A DNA stretch of 64,000 nucleotides from assembly GCF_052116145.1 (NCBI RefSeq), contig NZ_JBQKLQ010000008.1, positions 62,001 through 126,000 of the forward strand. The letters are read 5' to 3'. Positions within the stretch are counted from its first letter, which is position 1; every line of letters starts with the position of its first letter. This document shows positions 51,296 to 60,102 of this stretch, in pieces. Position numbers and translations under genes: made by a program. Source of the stretch: Fundicoccus sp052116145. Lineage in GTDB: Bacteria > Bacillota > Bacilli > Lactobacillales > Aerococcaceae. The notes below the pieces were generated by a model, which saw only the letters and a program-made list of their open reading frames with translations, was not told where the DNA came from and made no database searches.

Positions 51296-51973
51296 TTAAT
51301 TTGTAATAGTTTTTAATATATCTTCAAAATAGTCTACTAATGTCAGATTAAAATCTGATACTACTTGCCCTTCATAAGGAAAAATGAGTAACTGCCCCAA
51401 AGGAACCATGACTCTAAATAATTTCTTAGTCACATTGCCATAATAATTGATAATTCGACGAACTGTTGTAGGAACATTGACTGGTTCTAACATGTTCATT
51501 GGTTTAATCATTAAACTACCTGGCAAAATATTCTGAACGGGTGTTTCATCTGGTGTAGAATCCTTCGATTCTTCCTGACTACTTGTCTGGCTGGTGCTTT
51601 CACTATTACTTTCACTATTACTTTCGCTTGATTCACTCTCGTTTGAAGTTTCATCTGAACTTGATTCACTACTTTCGATTAATGATTCACTTGAATTCGT
51701 TTCATCTGCTGAAGTTTCTTCTGGTGAGTCTGAAGGTGTAACAGCACTCGAATCAACTGGTGGATCGAAATCTTTTGGTGGTTCTGGTGGGGTATCACTA
51801 CTAGAATCTGACACTTCGTAAGATTCAGAGTTTTCTGGAGTATTCATTTGACTTGTGTTAGCTTCTGTTTGAGCATTGATTGCCCTCATCGCATGGCCAA
51901 TGGGTAAATTGAACTGACTAAAAATTAGCCCAACAGCCATACAGCTTAATAAAAAACGCTTAATTTTATGCAC
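51296..51973 (-). CDS. Secreted Ser/Glu-rich protein of unknown function
   Basis: About 225 residues. It starts at GTG at 51973, chosen because AAGGAGGGG lies six bases upstream. The frame extends to an ATG at 52060 without such a site. Residues 1-30 form a signal peptide (FLLSCMAVGLIFSQFNLPIG). Residues 45-135 are low-complexity Ser/Glu/Asp with Pro. The last 70 residues have PGSLMIKPMNMLEPVNVPTT and a hydrophobic VMVPLGQLLIFPYEGQVVSD. No LPxTG anchor was found. I do not recognise the family. A Ser/Glu-rich low-complexity stretch also ends CdaR in this window. Confidence 0.65.
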   Translation of the reverse strand: MHKIKRFLLSCMAVGLIFSQFNLPIGHAMRAINAQTEANTSQMNTPENSESYEVSDSSSDTPPEPPKDFDPPVDSSAVTPSDSPEETSADETNSSESLIESSESSSDETSNESESSESNSESNSESTSQTSSQEESKDSTPDETPVQNILPGSLMIKPMNMLEPVNVPTTVRRIINYYGNVTKKLFRVMVPLGQLLIFPYEGQVVSDFNLTLVDYFEDILKTITN

Positions 51974-52112
51974 AAATTCCCCTCCTTGATATCTCCTATT
52001 ATGACTTAGTCTATCATAACATCGCCCCACAATAGCGTTTGTAATCAATTTGTAGCACAAGCATAATCATTCAACTACATTCTGTCATTTACTTAATTTG
52101 CTCAGTATTCAC

Positions 52113-53264
52113 TTAATTCGCTTGATATCTCTTTTCTCCATCTAAATAAGTCGCTAACAATTCTAACTCGTCATTTAATACGATAAAATCTGCTTCTAAA
52201 CCTGGAGCAATTTGTCCGCAAAGATGATCAATCTCAACAGATTTCGCAGGCGCCAAGCTAGCCATCCTAATGGCTTCTTCCGGAGTTGCTATTCCCCATT
52301 TGACAACATTTTTTACCGAGTCTTTTAACTCTAGAATAGAACCTGCTAAGTTGCCGGAATCCGCTAGACGGGCTTGACCATCTTTTACAACGACATCAAA
52401 TTCGCCTAAAGTTGAGTGGCCTTCTCCTTGCCCACCAGCACGCATACAGTCAGTAACTAAGACCATTTCTTCTGCACCTCTAGCTTTTTTAACAACTTTT
52501 GCAGCGGCTGGATGTACATGGTATCCATCACAGATGACTTCCGCATAGACATTATCCAAAGCTAATGCCGCCCCAACCATTCCCGGATTTCTATGGTGTA
52601 AGCCACTCATTCCATTATAAGTATGGATAAAAATATTAGCTCCGGCTTCTACTGCAGCTTCTGCTTCTTCAAAACTCGCATCACTATGCGCTAATGCCGT
52701 TTTGATTCCATTTTCGCTAGCGAAGCGAATGAAAGATGATACCCCTTTTCTTTCTGGTGCGATCGCAATTTTATTTACTAAATTATCAGAAAGTTGATTC
52801 CATTTATTTAATTTTTCAATTGAAGGGTCACCCATATATTTAGGATTTTGGGCACCTTTATATTTTTCAGTAAAGAAGGGACCTTCTAAAAAAACACCTC
52901 GTATCTTTGCCCCAGTCATTTCCTGATAATGAGTTCCTATTGTTTGACACACAGCGTCTAACGCCTCAGTAGAAGCGGTTAAAGTCGTCGGTAACCATGA
53001 AGTTACGCCACAAGATAATAATCCCTCTGACATGATCTTCAATCCTTCTAGATCATTATCCATGACATCAAACCCTTTGTACCCATGGATATGCGTGTCG
53101 ACCAAGCCAGGTGCAACGATTGCTTCACTGTAATCAATAACTTCTCCTTTTGATGGTTTATCCGTCGAAACTCCTACAAATTTCCCTTGATCGATTGTCA
53201 AATAGGCATTTTTCACGACTTCATTTGGCAATATGATTTCTTTAGCTACAATATGTTTTACCAT
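52113..53264 (-). CDS. nagA: N-acetylglucosamine-6-phosphate deacetylase
   Basis: The 384-residue enzyme removes acetate from GlcNAc-6-P to give glucosamine-6-P. Metal-site motifs are PGLVDTHIHGYKGFDVMD near 54-71, FLEGPF at about 125, LAHSDASFEEA at about 183 and VTDCMRAGG at about 268. The ATG at 53264 follows GAGGGG at a spacing of seven. An in-frame start at 53300 is rejected. It diverges from nagB, so the two share the 160-base region between them. The first step of the amino-sugar route continues with NagB. Confidence 0.94.
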   Translation of the reverse strand: MVKHIVAKEIILPNEVVKNAYLTIDQGKFVGVSTDKPSKGEVIDYSEAIVAPGLVDTHIHGYKGFDVMDNDLEGLKIMSEGLLSCGVTSWLPTTLTASTEALDAVCQTIGTHYQEMTGAKIRGVFLEGPFFTEKYKGAQNPKYMGDPSIEKLNKWNQLSDNLVNKIAIAPERKGVSSFIRFASENGIKTALAHSDASFEEAEAAVEAGANIFIHTYNGMSGLHHRNPGMVGAALALDNVYAEVICDGYHVHPAAAKVVKKARGAEEMVLVTDCMRAGGQGEGHSTLGEFDVVVKDGQARLADSGNLAGSILELKDSVKNVVKWGIATPEEAIRMASLAPAKSVEIDHLCGQIAPGLEADFIVLNDELELLATYLDGEKRYQAN

Positions 53265-53363
53265 TCTAATTCCCCTCAATCTCTTTTTGGTTTTAGACAC
53301 ACCGTTTAACTTAATTATAATACAATTGTAATGAAAAATCTTAGTATTTAATTGAACGCTTTA

Positions 53364-53392
53364 TTGGAATAACGTTATGCTTGTGATAAAAT
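53364..53392 (+). promoter_or_regulatory. nagB promoter
   Basis: TTGGAA (53364-53369), 17 bases, TAAAAT (53387-53392), about 33 bases before the nagB start. No clear NagR/GntR operator or full cre was found between nagA and nagB. Confidence 0.6.
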
Positions 53393-53424
53393 AAACTATA
53401 AACTATTTTAACGGAGGTTATTCA

Positions 53425-54132
53425 ATGCAAGTATTAGTATTTGACACTGTAAAAGAAGCATCACAAAAAGCATACGACGTTTTTAAAGAAGCATTAAACA
53501 ATGGTTCAAAGGTATTCGGATTAGCAACAGGCTCTACTCCCGAAACTCTTTATGACATAATGGTTCAATCAGATATTGATTTCACACAATCAGCCTCTAT
53601 AAACTTAGACGAGTATTATGGTTTAGCTGGCGATCATCCGCAAAGCTACAACTATTTCATGAATGAACATTTATTCAACAAAAAACCTTTCAGAGCTAAT
53701 TATTTACCAGACGGAAAAAATACTGATTCAGCCAATGAAGTTGAGCGTTATAACCAAATTATTGCTGACAATCCAATAGATTTACAATTATTAGGAATTG
53801 GTGGAAACGGGCATATTGGTTTCAACGAACCTGGGACTGATTTTAACGAACGCACTCAATTAGTTGACTTAGCACCAGAAACGATTGAAGCGAATAAACG
53901 TTTCTTCGAATCAGCAAACGATGTCCCTTCAAAGGCATATAGCATGGGAATTGCTTCTATCTTAGAGTCTAAAACAATTCTTTTATTAGCTTTTGGTGAA
54001 GGTAAAGCAGAAGCTGTCAAAGGAATGGTTGAAGGACCAGTGACAAATGATTTACCAGCAAGTGCTTTACAAAATCATGACAATGTCATCGTCATCGTTG
54101 ATAAAGCAGCTGCAAGTTTATTAAGCAAATAA
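53425..54132 (+). CDS. nagB: Glucosamine-6-phosphate deaminase
   Basis: The 235-residue enzyme converts glucosamine-6-P to fructose-6-P and ammonia. Family motifs are LATGSTPETLYDIM (about 33-46), SINLDEYYGL (about 60-69), QLLGIGGNGHIGFNEPG (about 118-134) and KTILLLAFGEGKAEAVK. The length fits the short Firmicute NagB, which lacks the allosteric C-terminal part. The ATG follows GGAGG. Confidence 0.95.
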   Translation: MQVLVFDTVKEASQKAYDVFKEALNNGSKVFGLATGSTPETLYDIMVQSDIDFTQSASINLDEYYGLAGDHPQSYNYFMNEHLFNKKPFRANYLPDGKNTDSANEVERYNQIIADNPIDLQLLGIGGNGHIGFNEPGTDFNERTQLVDLAPETIEANKRFFESANDVPSKAYSMGIASILESKTILLLAFGEGKAEAVKGMVEGPVTNDLPASALQNHDNVIVIVDKAAASLLSK

Positions 54133-54146
54133 TTATATAGCATCTA

Positions 54147-54187
54147 AAGGCTTTGACATTGCGACTTACTTTGTCAAAGCTTTTTTT
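54147..54187 (+). terminator. nagB terminator
   Basis: GCTTTGACA pairs with TGTCAAAGC around a 12-base loop, followed by seven T residues. Confidence 0.9.
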
Positions 54188-54223
54188 ATACATTAAAATC
54201 CTAATGATTGAGGTGTTGTTGAC

Positions 54224-55066
54224 TTGCCTATTAACTATCGTCCTTCTAATCTTGATGAACCAATCCAACTCTCACAAATACCTACTCGTTTTACATACGC
54301 TAATTCTGACCAGCCTTTTAAAACACATCTACACTATCATCTACAGTTCGAATTTCTTTATTTATTAAATGGACACCTCACGCTAACAACAGAATACGGA
54401 GGTCAGCAGTTACTTGCCCAACAAATGGTCATCATTCCGCCCTACCTTGAACATAATCTCAAAAAGATAGCGTTCGGAGATTGCGAATATCTATCCATTG
54501 AAATTCAAAACTATCCATTAAGATTTCCAAACGACAAACTTCTAAATGGTACGACTTTTTTCTATGATCAACAAGGTCTATTACTAGCAACCATTCGTCA
54601 AGTGATTACTGAACTTAAACACTCGCACGTCAATAAAGACTTGATACTTCAATCATTTGTCAATGTTTTGATATGGCATTTGGCATCTTTATCAAAGTCT
54701 GTGGAACTAACTAAAGTAGAGTCATTACAACCGGCGATTCAACTATGTAAAAATTATATTGACCATTATTTTCCCGACGATATCCCCCTATTTTTATTAT
54801 CAGAGAAAAGTCAACTTTCTTCTTATTATTTGTCACGGAGATTTAAACAGCAAATTGGTTTGACTCCTACTCAATACTTGACACAAGTACGTGTCAAACA
54901 TGCTAAACAGCTTTTAAAACATTCACGTATATCGATTCAGCAAATTTCAGAAGAATGCGGTTTTAAAAACGCTGCTTATTTTAGTCAGGTGTTTAAGATA
55001 GCCACTGGTCTTACACCCTCCCAGTACCGACAATCTATTGCTAAACACACTAATGGGGCACAGTAA
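54224..55066 (+). CDS. AraC family regulator (cupin N-domain)
   Basis: The 280-residue protein has an N-terminal cupin-like half (HYHLQFEFLYLLNGHLTLTT, about 33-52) that would bind a sugar or metabolite. A C-terminal pair of AraC helix-turn-helices follows (about 180-275: LFLLSEKSQLSSYYLSRRFK, ISIQQISEECGFKNAAYFSQ). The start is TTG at 54224, with GAGGTG eight bases upstream and no better ATG. It follows the nagB terminator, and its target is unknown. A role in amino-sugar control is possible but rests on position only. Confidence 0.82.
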   Translation: MPINYRPSNLDEPIQLSQIPTRFTYANSDQPFKTHLHYHLQFEFLYLLNGHLTLTTEYGGQQLLAQQMVIIPPYLEHNLKKIAFGDCEYLSIEIQNYPLRFPNDKLLNGTTFFYDQQGLLLATIRQVITELKHSHVNKDLILQSFVNVLIWHLASLSKSVELTKVESLQPAIQLCKNYIDHYFPDDIPLFLLSEKSQLSSYYLSRRFKQQIGLTPTQYLTQVRVKHAKQLLKHSRISIQQISEECGFKNAAYFSQVFKIATGLTPSQYRQSIAKHTNGAQ

Positions 55067-55122
55067 AACAATCCTACATTCCTCTCAGTCAGATAAGTTA
55101 TTATAATAATTTAAGACAACGC

Positions 55123-55188
55123 AAAAACGATTATACTTTTATTCAAGGCCAATGAATGTGTACTTGAATCTAGCATAATCGTTTTTTT
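55123..55188. terminator. Bidirectional terminator between AraC and alcohol dehydrogenase genes
   Basis: AAAACGATTAT and ATAATCGTTTT form the outer stem, ATTCAAG/CTTGAAT an inner one. T-runs lie on both strands. Confidence 0.86.
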
Positions 55189-55244
55189 ACGGTTAAATTT
55201 TAAGGGCTAGTTATAACTTTAAGATTAAATGGTAAACGTTTCTT

Positions 55245-56417
55245 TTACAGTGTAAATCCTGGTGTTAGACAAGCCTGATAAATAGCGAGAACATCTCCAG
55301 CGTTTAAGGGAACATAAGACTGTGTCAAAAGTGGTGCAACTTTTTCAGCCATCTCTTCTAAGTGCGTTTCATCAATTCCAACTTCTGGAAGAGTCATAGG
55401 TAACCCACTATCTGCAAAGAATTGATACGTTTTGTCGATGGCTTCGCGTGCCATTGCAAATTTGTCTTCTATAAATGGAATTTGCCATACATTGTGTGCA
55501 TAGGTTGCAAAACGATCAACGGTGTCATCATTCAATACATATCCCATCCAACGTGGGGTTAAAATCGCTAAACCAACTGCGTGAGTGATATCATAATAAG
55601 CTGACAGAATATGTTCCATCGGATGACATGACCATGCACCACCCTTACCAACTGAAATCATCCCATTAAGCGCAGTCGTCGCTGCCCACATTAAATTGGC
55701 TCGTGCTTCGTAATTTTCTGGCTCCTCAAGGGCAATTGGTAAATAATGAATACATAACTTCAGAATATCCTCTGCTAAACGATCTTGTAAGTAAGCATCT
55801 TGAGTTGAACTGAAATAATTTTCAAAAGTGTGAGACATAATATCAGCCGTACCTGCTGCTGTTTGATTTCTCGGAACCGAGTACGTATAAGTTGGGTCTA
55901 AAATAGATGCGTAGGGATAGGTATGATAATTACCTGTTCCAAGCTTTTCTTTCGTTTCGAAATTCGTAATGACTGCGTGGAAATTCATCTCAGAGCCGGT
56001 TGCTGATAAAGTAAGTACGGTAATTAAGGGTAAGGCGTCTGTGATTAAGCGACGATCTAATACAAACTCCCATGGATCGCCTTCATATTTAGCGGCTGCC
56101 GCAATTGATTTAGCAGCATCAAGAACAGACCCTCCACCTACAGCTAGTACAAGGTCAATCTCCTGCAACTTACATAACTCGCCACCTTCACGAATGGATT
56201 CAATCCGAGGATTAGGCTCGATGCCCGATAATTCAAATATTTCACATTCCGGAAGTAATTCAAGAATCTCATCATACAGACCACTGCGTTTAATACTGCC
56301 TCCTCCATAAACTAAGAGTACTTTCTTGCCAAATTGGTTTACTAGCATCGGTAATTGCTTTATTTGTCCTTCACCAAAAAACACTTTTGTCGGTATATCG
56401 TAAACAAAATTATTCAT
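55245..56417 (-). CDS. Iron-containing alcohol dehydrogenase (BDH-like)
   Basis: The 390-residue NAD(P)-dependent dehydrogenase has the nucleotide-binding region VLLVYGGGSIKR (about 33-44) and GGGSVLDAAKSIA (about 95-107). Metal ligands lie in DIMSHTFENYF and HPMEHILSAYYDITHAVGL. It resembles butanol/1,3-propanediol type enzymes and the YqhD/BdhA group. The substrate is probably an aldehyde or short alcohol. The ATG follows GGGTG. It diverges from an AraC gene. Confidence 0.9.
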   Translation of the reverse strand: MNNFVYDIPTKVFFGEGQIKQLPMLVNQFGKKVLLVYGGGSIKRSGLYDEILELLPECEIFELSGIEPNPRIESIREGGELCKLQEIDLVLAVGGGSVLDAAKSIAAAAKYEGDPWEFVLDRRLITDALPLITVLTLSATGSEMNFHAVITNFETKEKLGTGNYHTYPYASILDPTYTYSVPRNQTAAGTADIMSHTFENYFSSTQDAYLQDRLAEDILKLCIHYLPIALEEPENYEARANLMWAATTALNGMISVGKGGAWSCHPMEHILSAYYDITHAVGLAILTPRWMGYVLNDDTVDRFATYAHNVWQIPFIEDKFAMAREAIDKTYQFFADSGLPMTLPEVGIDETHLEEMAEKVAPLLTQSYVPLNAGDVLAIYQACLTPGFTL

Positions 56418-56662
56418 ATTATCACCCTTTCTCTTTCTATTATATACAATGATAGCGTTTTTGCGATTGTTTTCTCTCCTTTAAATCCTTTCTTTTTAAT
56501 TTTTTGTTCTTAAATTTTAATTTATTTTAAGTTTTTATCTTTGTTTTATTTAACTCAACTTAAATCGCTTACATTTTCAGAGTTGCTTTTATTCATTACT
56601 GCTTGTGAATTTTCTAATGGTTCTGAAGGATTGTGTTAATCGAGTTAATTGGCAGTATAATA

Positions 56663-56689
56663 TTTGATTAAAATATAAATTTAATCAAA
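56663..56689. promoter_or_regulatory. Inverted repeat, candidate operator
   Basis: TTTGATTAAA and TTTAATCAAA are exact complements around seven bases. It lies about 75 bases before the araC promoter and 245 before adh. AraC proteins more often bind direct repeats, so its partner is uncertain. Confidence 0.55.
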
Positions 56690-56743
56690 ATTTAATGATT
56701 TTACCCCCTGTTTATTTGTTATTTTTATGGCTGTTTCTTTCTT

Positions 56744-56771
56744 TTCAACTTATATTGTTGTATCATATAAT
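56744..56771 (+). promoter_or_regulatory. Promoter of the second araC gene
   Basis: TTCAAC (56744-56749), 16 bases, TATAAT (56766-56771), about 41 bases before the ATG. Confidence 0.58.
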
Positions 56772-56812
56772 TATAAAAACTAGTATTTTTTTAAAGAAAT
56801 GGAGGGAAATTA

Positions 56813-57640
56813 ATGTATATTTCAAACGTGAACTCTGCCTCTATCAAATTGAAATCGATAGAATCAGAAAAAACTGCCGTTACTGAAACTCAGACAATCC
56901 AATCAGATGACCAACTAATTCTATTGTATATCCATAAAGGCGCACTAAACTATAAACACGATGGCCACCAAGGTGAAATTAAGAAAAGAGATTTGGTCAT
57001 TCTTAATCCGCACCAGACAATTGAAATCGAACCTATTCGTAAAATTGAGTGGATTCAAATTAGATTGACTGGCATTCTATTTACTTCTTCTTTAGAAATC
57101 AACTCAGCTAACCAACTGTTTATTATCTCTGATACAAGCCAAACACTCAAACAATATTTAGATTTAGCTTTGATTGAAAAAGACCAACGTTTCCGTGGTT
57201 CTGAGATTATTCTCAAGAAATTACTTGAATGTGTGATGGTACATATCTTAAGGAATAACGAATTATCGATTAAAGACTCAAGTGTTCAAGTTAAACACAG
57301 TGAAATCGAAACGATTCAACAGTATATTCGAGATAACTATTCTCAAAAGTTATCACTTGATGATTTATCTGAGCTAGTAAATATTAATAAGTACTATTTA
57401 ATCAGACTGTTCAAACAACAGACAGGTTTATCACCTATTGATTATCTTATTCATGTTAGACTTGCCGAAGCTGAAAAATTACTTGCACATTCAAACGTGA
57501 CGATTTCAAAAATTTCAGACATGGTGGGCTTCCACTCCCCTTCACATTTCTCAAAAACTTTCAAAGAAAGCAATCACTGTACTCCTTCTATCTATCGTAA
57601 ACGTTATGCAAATAAAAACGAATCAACTGAAATCCTATAA
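56813..57640 (+). CDS. AraC family regulator
   Basis: The 275-residue protein has a cupin-like N-half (LLYIHKGALNYKHDGHQGEI, about 40-59) and two C-terminal helix-turn-helices (about 165-265: LSLDDLSELVNINKYYLIRLF, then VTISKISDMVGFHSPSHFSK). The ATG follows GGAGGG at good spacing. It diverges from the iron alcohol dehydrogenase gene, so that gene is its likeliest target. Confidence 0.86.
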   Translation: MYISNVNSASIKLKSIESEKTAVTETQTIQSDDQLILLYIHKGALNYKHDGHQGEIKKRDLVILNPHQTIEIEPIRKIEWIQIRLTGILFTSSLEINSANQLFIISDTSQTLKQYLDLALIEKDQRFRGSEIILKKLLECVMVHILRNNELSIKDSSVQVKHSEIETIQQYIRDNYSQKLSLDDLSELVNINKYYLIRLFKQQTGLSPIDYLIHVRLAEAEKLLAHSNVTISKISDMVGFHSPSHFSKTFKESNHCTPSIYRKRYANKNESTEIL

Positions 57641-57641
57641 T

Positions 57642-57713
57642 AAAAAAGACCTTGATAGAAGCAATCATTCTAGTATTCTAGAATTTTCTACTTCTAACAA
57701 GGTTTATTTTTTT
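57642..57713. terminator. Terminator between araC and rlmA
   Basis: GACCTTG...TAGAAG faces CTTCTA...CAAGGT, with an inner TTCTAG/CTAGAA stem and T-runs. The rlmA stop lies within its 3' side. Confidence 0.78.
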
Positions 57714-58591
57714 CGATGAATTAGCACAGTTACATCTAAAGTAATCTTAAGGCCTAGACTATCTAGTAAGTCTTTTCTTTGTTCTTCGCTTAAGCGCCAG
57801 GTTAAAGGCGTCATTTCAATTAGTGCTTGCATTTGCTCGCTAGTCAAATCAACGGTATCTTGAATCCGTTCTACTTTTGCATCGGCATAATGCTTCATGA
57901 AAGTTTCGACAATAAGAGTATTATCATAAGATTCATCTTCTAAATGCCCGAACTCAGCTAGCTTATTTCTAATTTCTTTCAAGTAGCCTGCATTTGGCAC
58001 TATTTTGATCAAGTGGCCGTTGGGTTTTAGGACACGATTGAATTCTTCATAGTTTGCTGGTGAAAGAATAGATAAAATCACATCAAACTGTTGATTGGCA
58101 AATGGTAATTGCGTCAAATCTGCTACTAAAGAGAGCATATGACCGTTATAATCACTCGCCAATTGAATGCCTGCTTTGGCTAAGTCGATGCCTATTAGTT
58201 GAGAATCGACTGGTAAATGCTGTTTTAATTGTTGTAAATGACTGCCTTCTCCGCTTCCGGCATCCAGTATAGCTAGTGGTCTTGACGCATCATCGCTTAC
58301 CAATTCAATTAAGCGTCGATGTAATTGATGATACAAGTTGCTATGCGTTATGATTAAACGTCTTGAAGAAAAGAGGGCTTGATCGTAGCGATTAGACATA
58401 GATTTATGAGCTAAAAAGTAATAACCCTGTTTACTCATGTCAAATTGATGCCCATTTGGGCAAGTCAAACTCTTCTCATTTAATGTCAACGCTTCTTGGC
58501 AATGAATACATTGAAATTGAACGTGATTAACTTGTTCAAACCAATGAAGTGTTCGGTCACTTTTGCTCATCGAGGTTAAATCTACTTGCAT
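57704..58591 (-). CDS. rlmA: 23S rRNA (guanine-N1)-methyltransferase RlmA-type
   Basis: About 295 residues. A four-Cys/His zinc site (FQCIHCQEAL, LTCPNGHQFD, residues about 24-53) is followed by an AdoMet methyltransferase domain with ILDAGSGEGSHL near 116-127 and an ILSPAN motif near 188. RlmA methylates a guanine of helix 35 in 23S rRNA. The ATG at 58591 has AAAAGGAG seven bases upstream. The frame extends to 58654 but across a terminator. Confidence 0.85.
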   Translation of the reverse strand: MQVDLTSMSKSDRTLHWFEQVNHVQFQCIHCQEALTLNEKSLTCPNGHQFDMSKQGYYFLAHKSMSNRYDQALFSSRRLIITHSNLYHQLHRRLIELVSDDASRPLAILDAGSGEGSHLQQLKQHLPVDSQLIGIDLAKAGIQLASDYNGHMLSLVADLTQLPFANQQFDVILSILSPANYEEFNRVLKPNGHLIKIVPNAGYLKEIRNKLAEFGHLEDESYDNTLIVETFMKHYADAKVERIQDTVDLTSEQMQALIEMTPLTWRLSEEQRKDLLDSLGLKITLDVTVLIHRKK

Positions 58592-58614
58592 AAGTTTCTC
58601 CTTTTGAATCTTAT

Positions 58615-58656
58615 AAAAAAGTGATGCCAGTGCGTATTTACACACCTGCATCACTT
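58615..58656 (-). terminator. glmM terminator
   Basis: On the minus strand AAGTGATGC pairs with GCATCACTT, followed by T-runs. It lies between glmM and rlmA. Confidence 0.88.
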
Positions 58657-58674
58657 AGTCATTAAAGTTAATTA

Positions 58675-60030
58675 TTATTCAATTCCACGAACTTCACGAA
58701 TGACATCTGCAATTTGGTCGACATAAGTATTCACTTTTTCATGTGTGGACGCTTCTGCCATTACACGCAATAATGGTTCAGTTCCACTTGGTCGAACTAA
58801 GATACGCCCATCGCCATTCATTTCGCTTTCTACCGCTTCAATGATTGCTTTTACTTCTGGCTCGTCCATCACTGTATGTTTGTCACGTACGCGAATGTTA
58901 ACCAGTTTTTGAGGGAAAATAGTCACTTCCGCAGCAAGTTCTGATAATGATTTGCCTGTTTCTTTCATAACAGAAAGTAATTGAACTGCTGAAAGTAAGC
59001 CATCACCGGTCGTATTTAGGTTTAAAAACACAATATGACCTGATTGCTCGCCACCTAATGTATACTTACCTTTACGCATCTCTTCAACAACATAACGGTC
59101 ACCTACTTGAGCTTTCAGTGCCACCATACCATTTTCTTCGATTGCTTTATGGAAGCCAATGTTACTCATAACAGTTGATACAATTGTGTTATCCGCTAAG
59201 CGACCTTTGCTCTTCAAGTGTTTACCACAGATAAACATAATTTTATCTCCATCAACTAATTCGCCATTCTCATCAACAGCAATTAATCGATCGCCGTCTC
59301 CGTCAAAGGCTAAACCAACTTGTGCGCCTTTTTCTTTAACGAATTCTTGTAAGGCTTCTGGATGTGTTGATCCTACACCATCATTAATGTTAAGACCATT
59401 TGGTCGGTCACCCATTGTATAGAAATCAGTTTCTAAATCAGCGAATAATTGGTTAATTAATGGTGCTGTTGCACCATTAGCTGCGTCGACACAAACTGAA
59501 ATGCCTTCTAAATCACTAGAGATTGTCGTTTGTAAGAATTGAACGTATTTAATAGTACCTTCCGGGAATTCATCAACTGTTCCTAAACCTTCTGTACTTG
59601 GGCGTGGTAAGTCATCTGCTTGTGAGTCTAATAAGGCTTCGATTTCATATTCTTGGTCATCAGATAATTTAAAGCCGTCTGCTCCGAAGAATTTAATTCC
59701 ATTATCTTGAGCTGGGTTATGTGATGCACTAATCATCACTCCCGCTACCGCATTTTGCGTACGAGTTAAATAAGAAACAGCCGGTGTTGGCACAACGCCT
59801 AATTGCATTACTTCAATCCCAACGGATAGTAAGCCAGAAATTAAAGCTGCTTCTAGTAATTGTCCAGATATTCTTGTATCACGAGCCACTAACACACGTG
59901 GATGTTCGATTTCTGGAGCATGTTGCATCAGAATGTAACCCCCAAAGCGTCCTAATTTAAAAGCTAATTCGGGTGTTAATTCCTCATTGGCAACACCTCT
60001 AACACCATCTGTACCAAAATATTTTCCCAT
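58675..60030 (-). CDS. glmM: Phosphoglucosamine mutase
   Basis: The 451-residue enzyme converts glucosamine-6-P to glucosamine-1-P, the substrate of GlmU. The phosphoserine loop GVMISASHNPAQDNGIK is at about 96-112, the magnesium loop DGDGDR at about 243-248, the sugar loop GGEQSGH at about 327-333 and the phosphate site RPSGTEPLLR at about 408-417. It is the last gene of the cdaA-cdaR-glmM operon, conserved across Firmicutes, where CdaA activity is checked by GlmM. Confidence 0.96.
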   Translation of the reverse strand: MGKYFGTDGVRGVANEELTPELAFKLGRFGGYILMQHAPEIEHPRVLVARDTRISGQLLEAALISGLLSVGIEVMQLGVVPTPAVSYLTRTQNAVAGVMISASHNPAQDNGIKFFGADGFKLSDDQEYEIEALLDSQADDLPRPSTEGLGTVDEFPEGTIKYVQFLQTTISSDLEGISVCVDAANGATAPLINQLFADLETDFYTMGDRPNGLNINDGVGSTHPEALQEFVKEKGAQVGLAFDGDGDRLIAVDENGELVDGDKIMFICGKHLKSKGRLADNTIVSTVMSNIGFHKAIEENGMVALKAQVGDRYVVEEMRKGKYTLGGEQSGHIVFLNLNTTGDGLLSAVQLLSVMKETGKSLSELAAEVTIFPQKLVNIRVRDKHTVMDEPEVKAIIEAVESEMNGDGRILVRPSGTEPLLRVMAEASTHEKVNTYVDQIADVIREVRGIE

Positions 60031-60102
60031 TGTATAAATTCTCCTAACTTTCTTGAAATTAATTTCATTTTAATTGAATAAAGTAAATGACTTGTCTCGG
60101 CT

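Larger units (their letters stand above)
56418..56812. other. AT-rich divergent region between adh and araC (395 bases)
   Basis: The region is very AT-rich and has no credible gene of its own. It holds the inverted repeat at 56663-56689 and the araC promoter. A weak cre-like sequence (ATGATAGCGTTTTTG, 56451-56465, three mismatches to the consensus) lies about 35 bases before adh. A short frame at 56695-56886 has no ribosome site. Confidence 0.6.
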
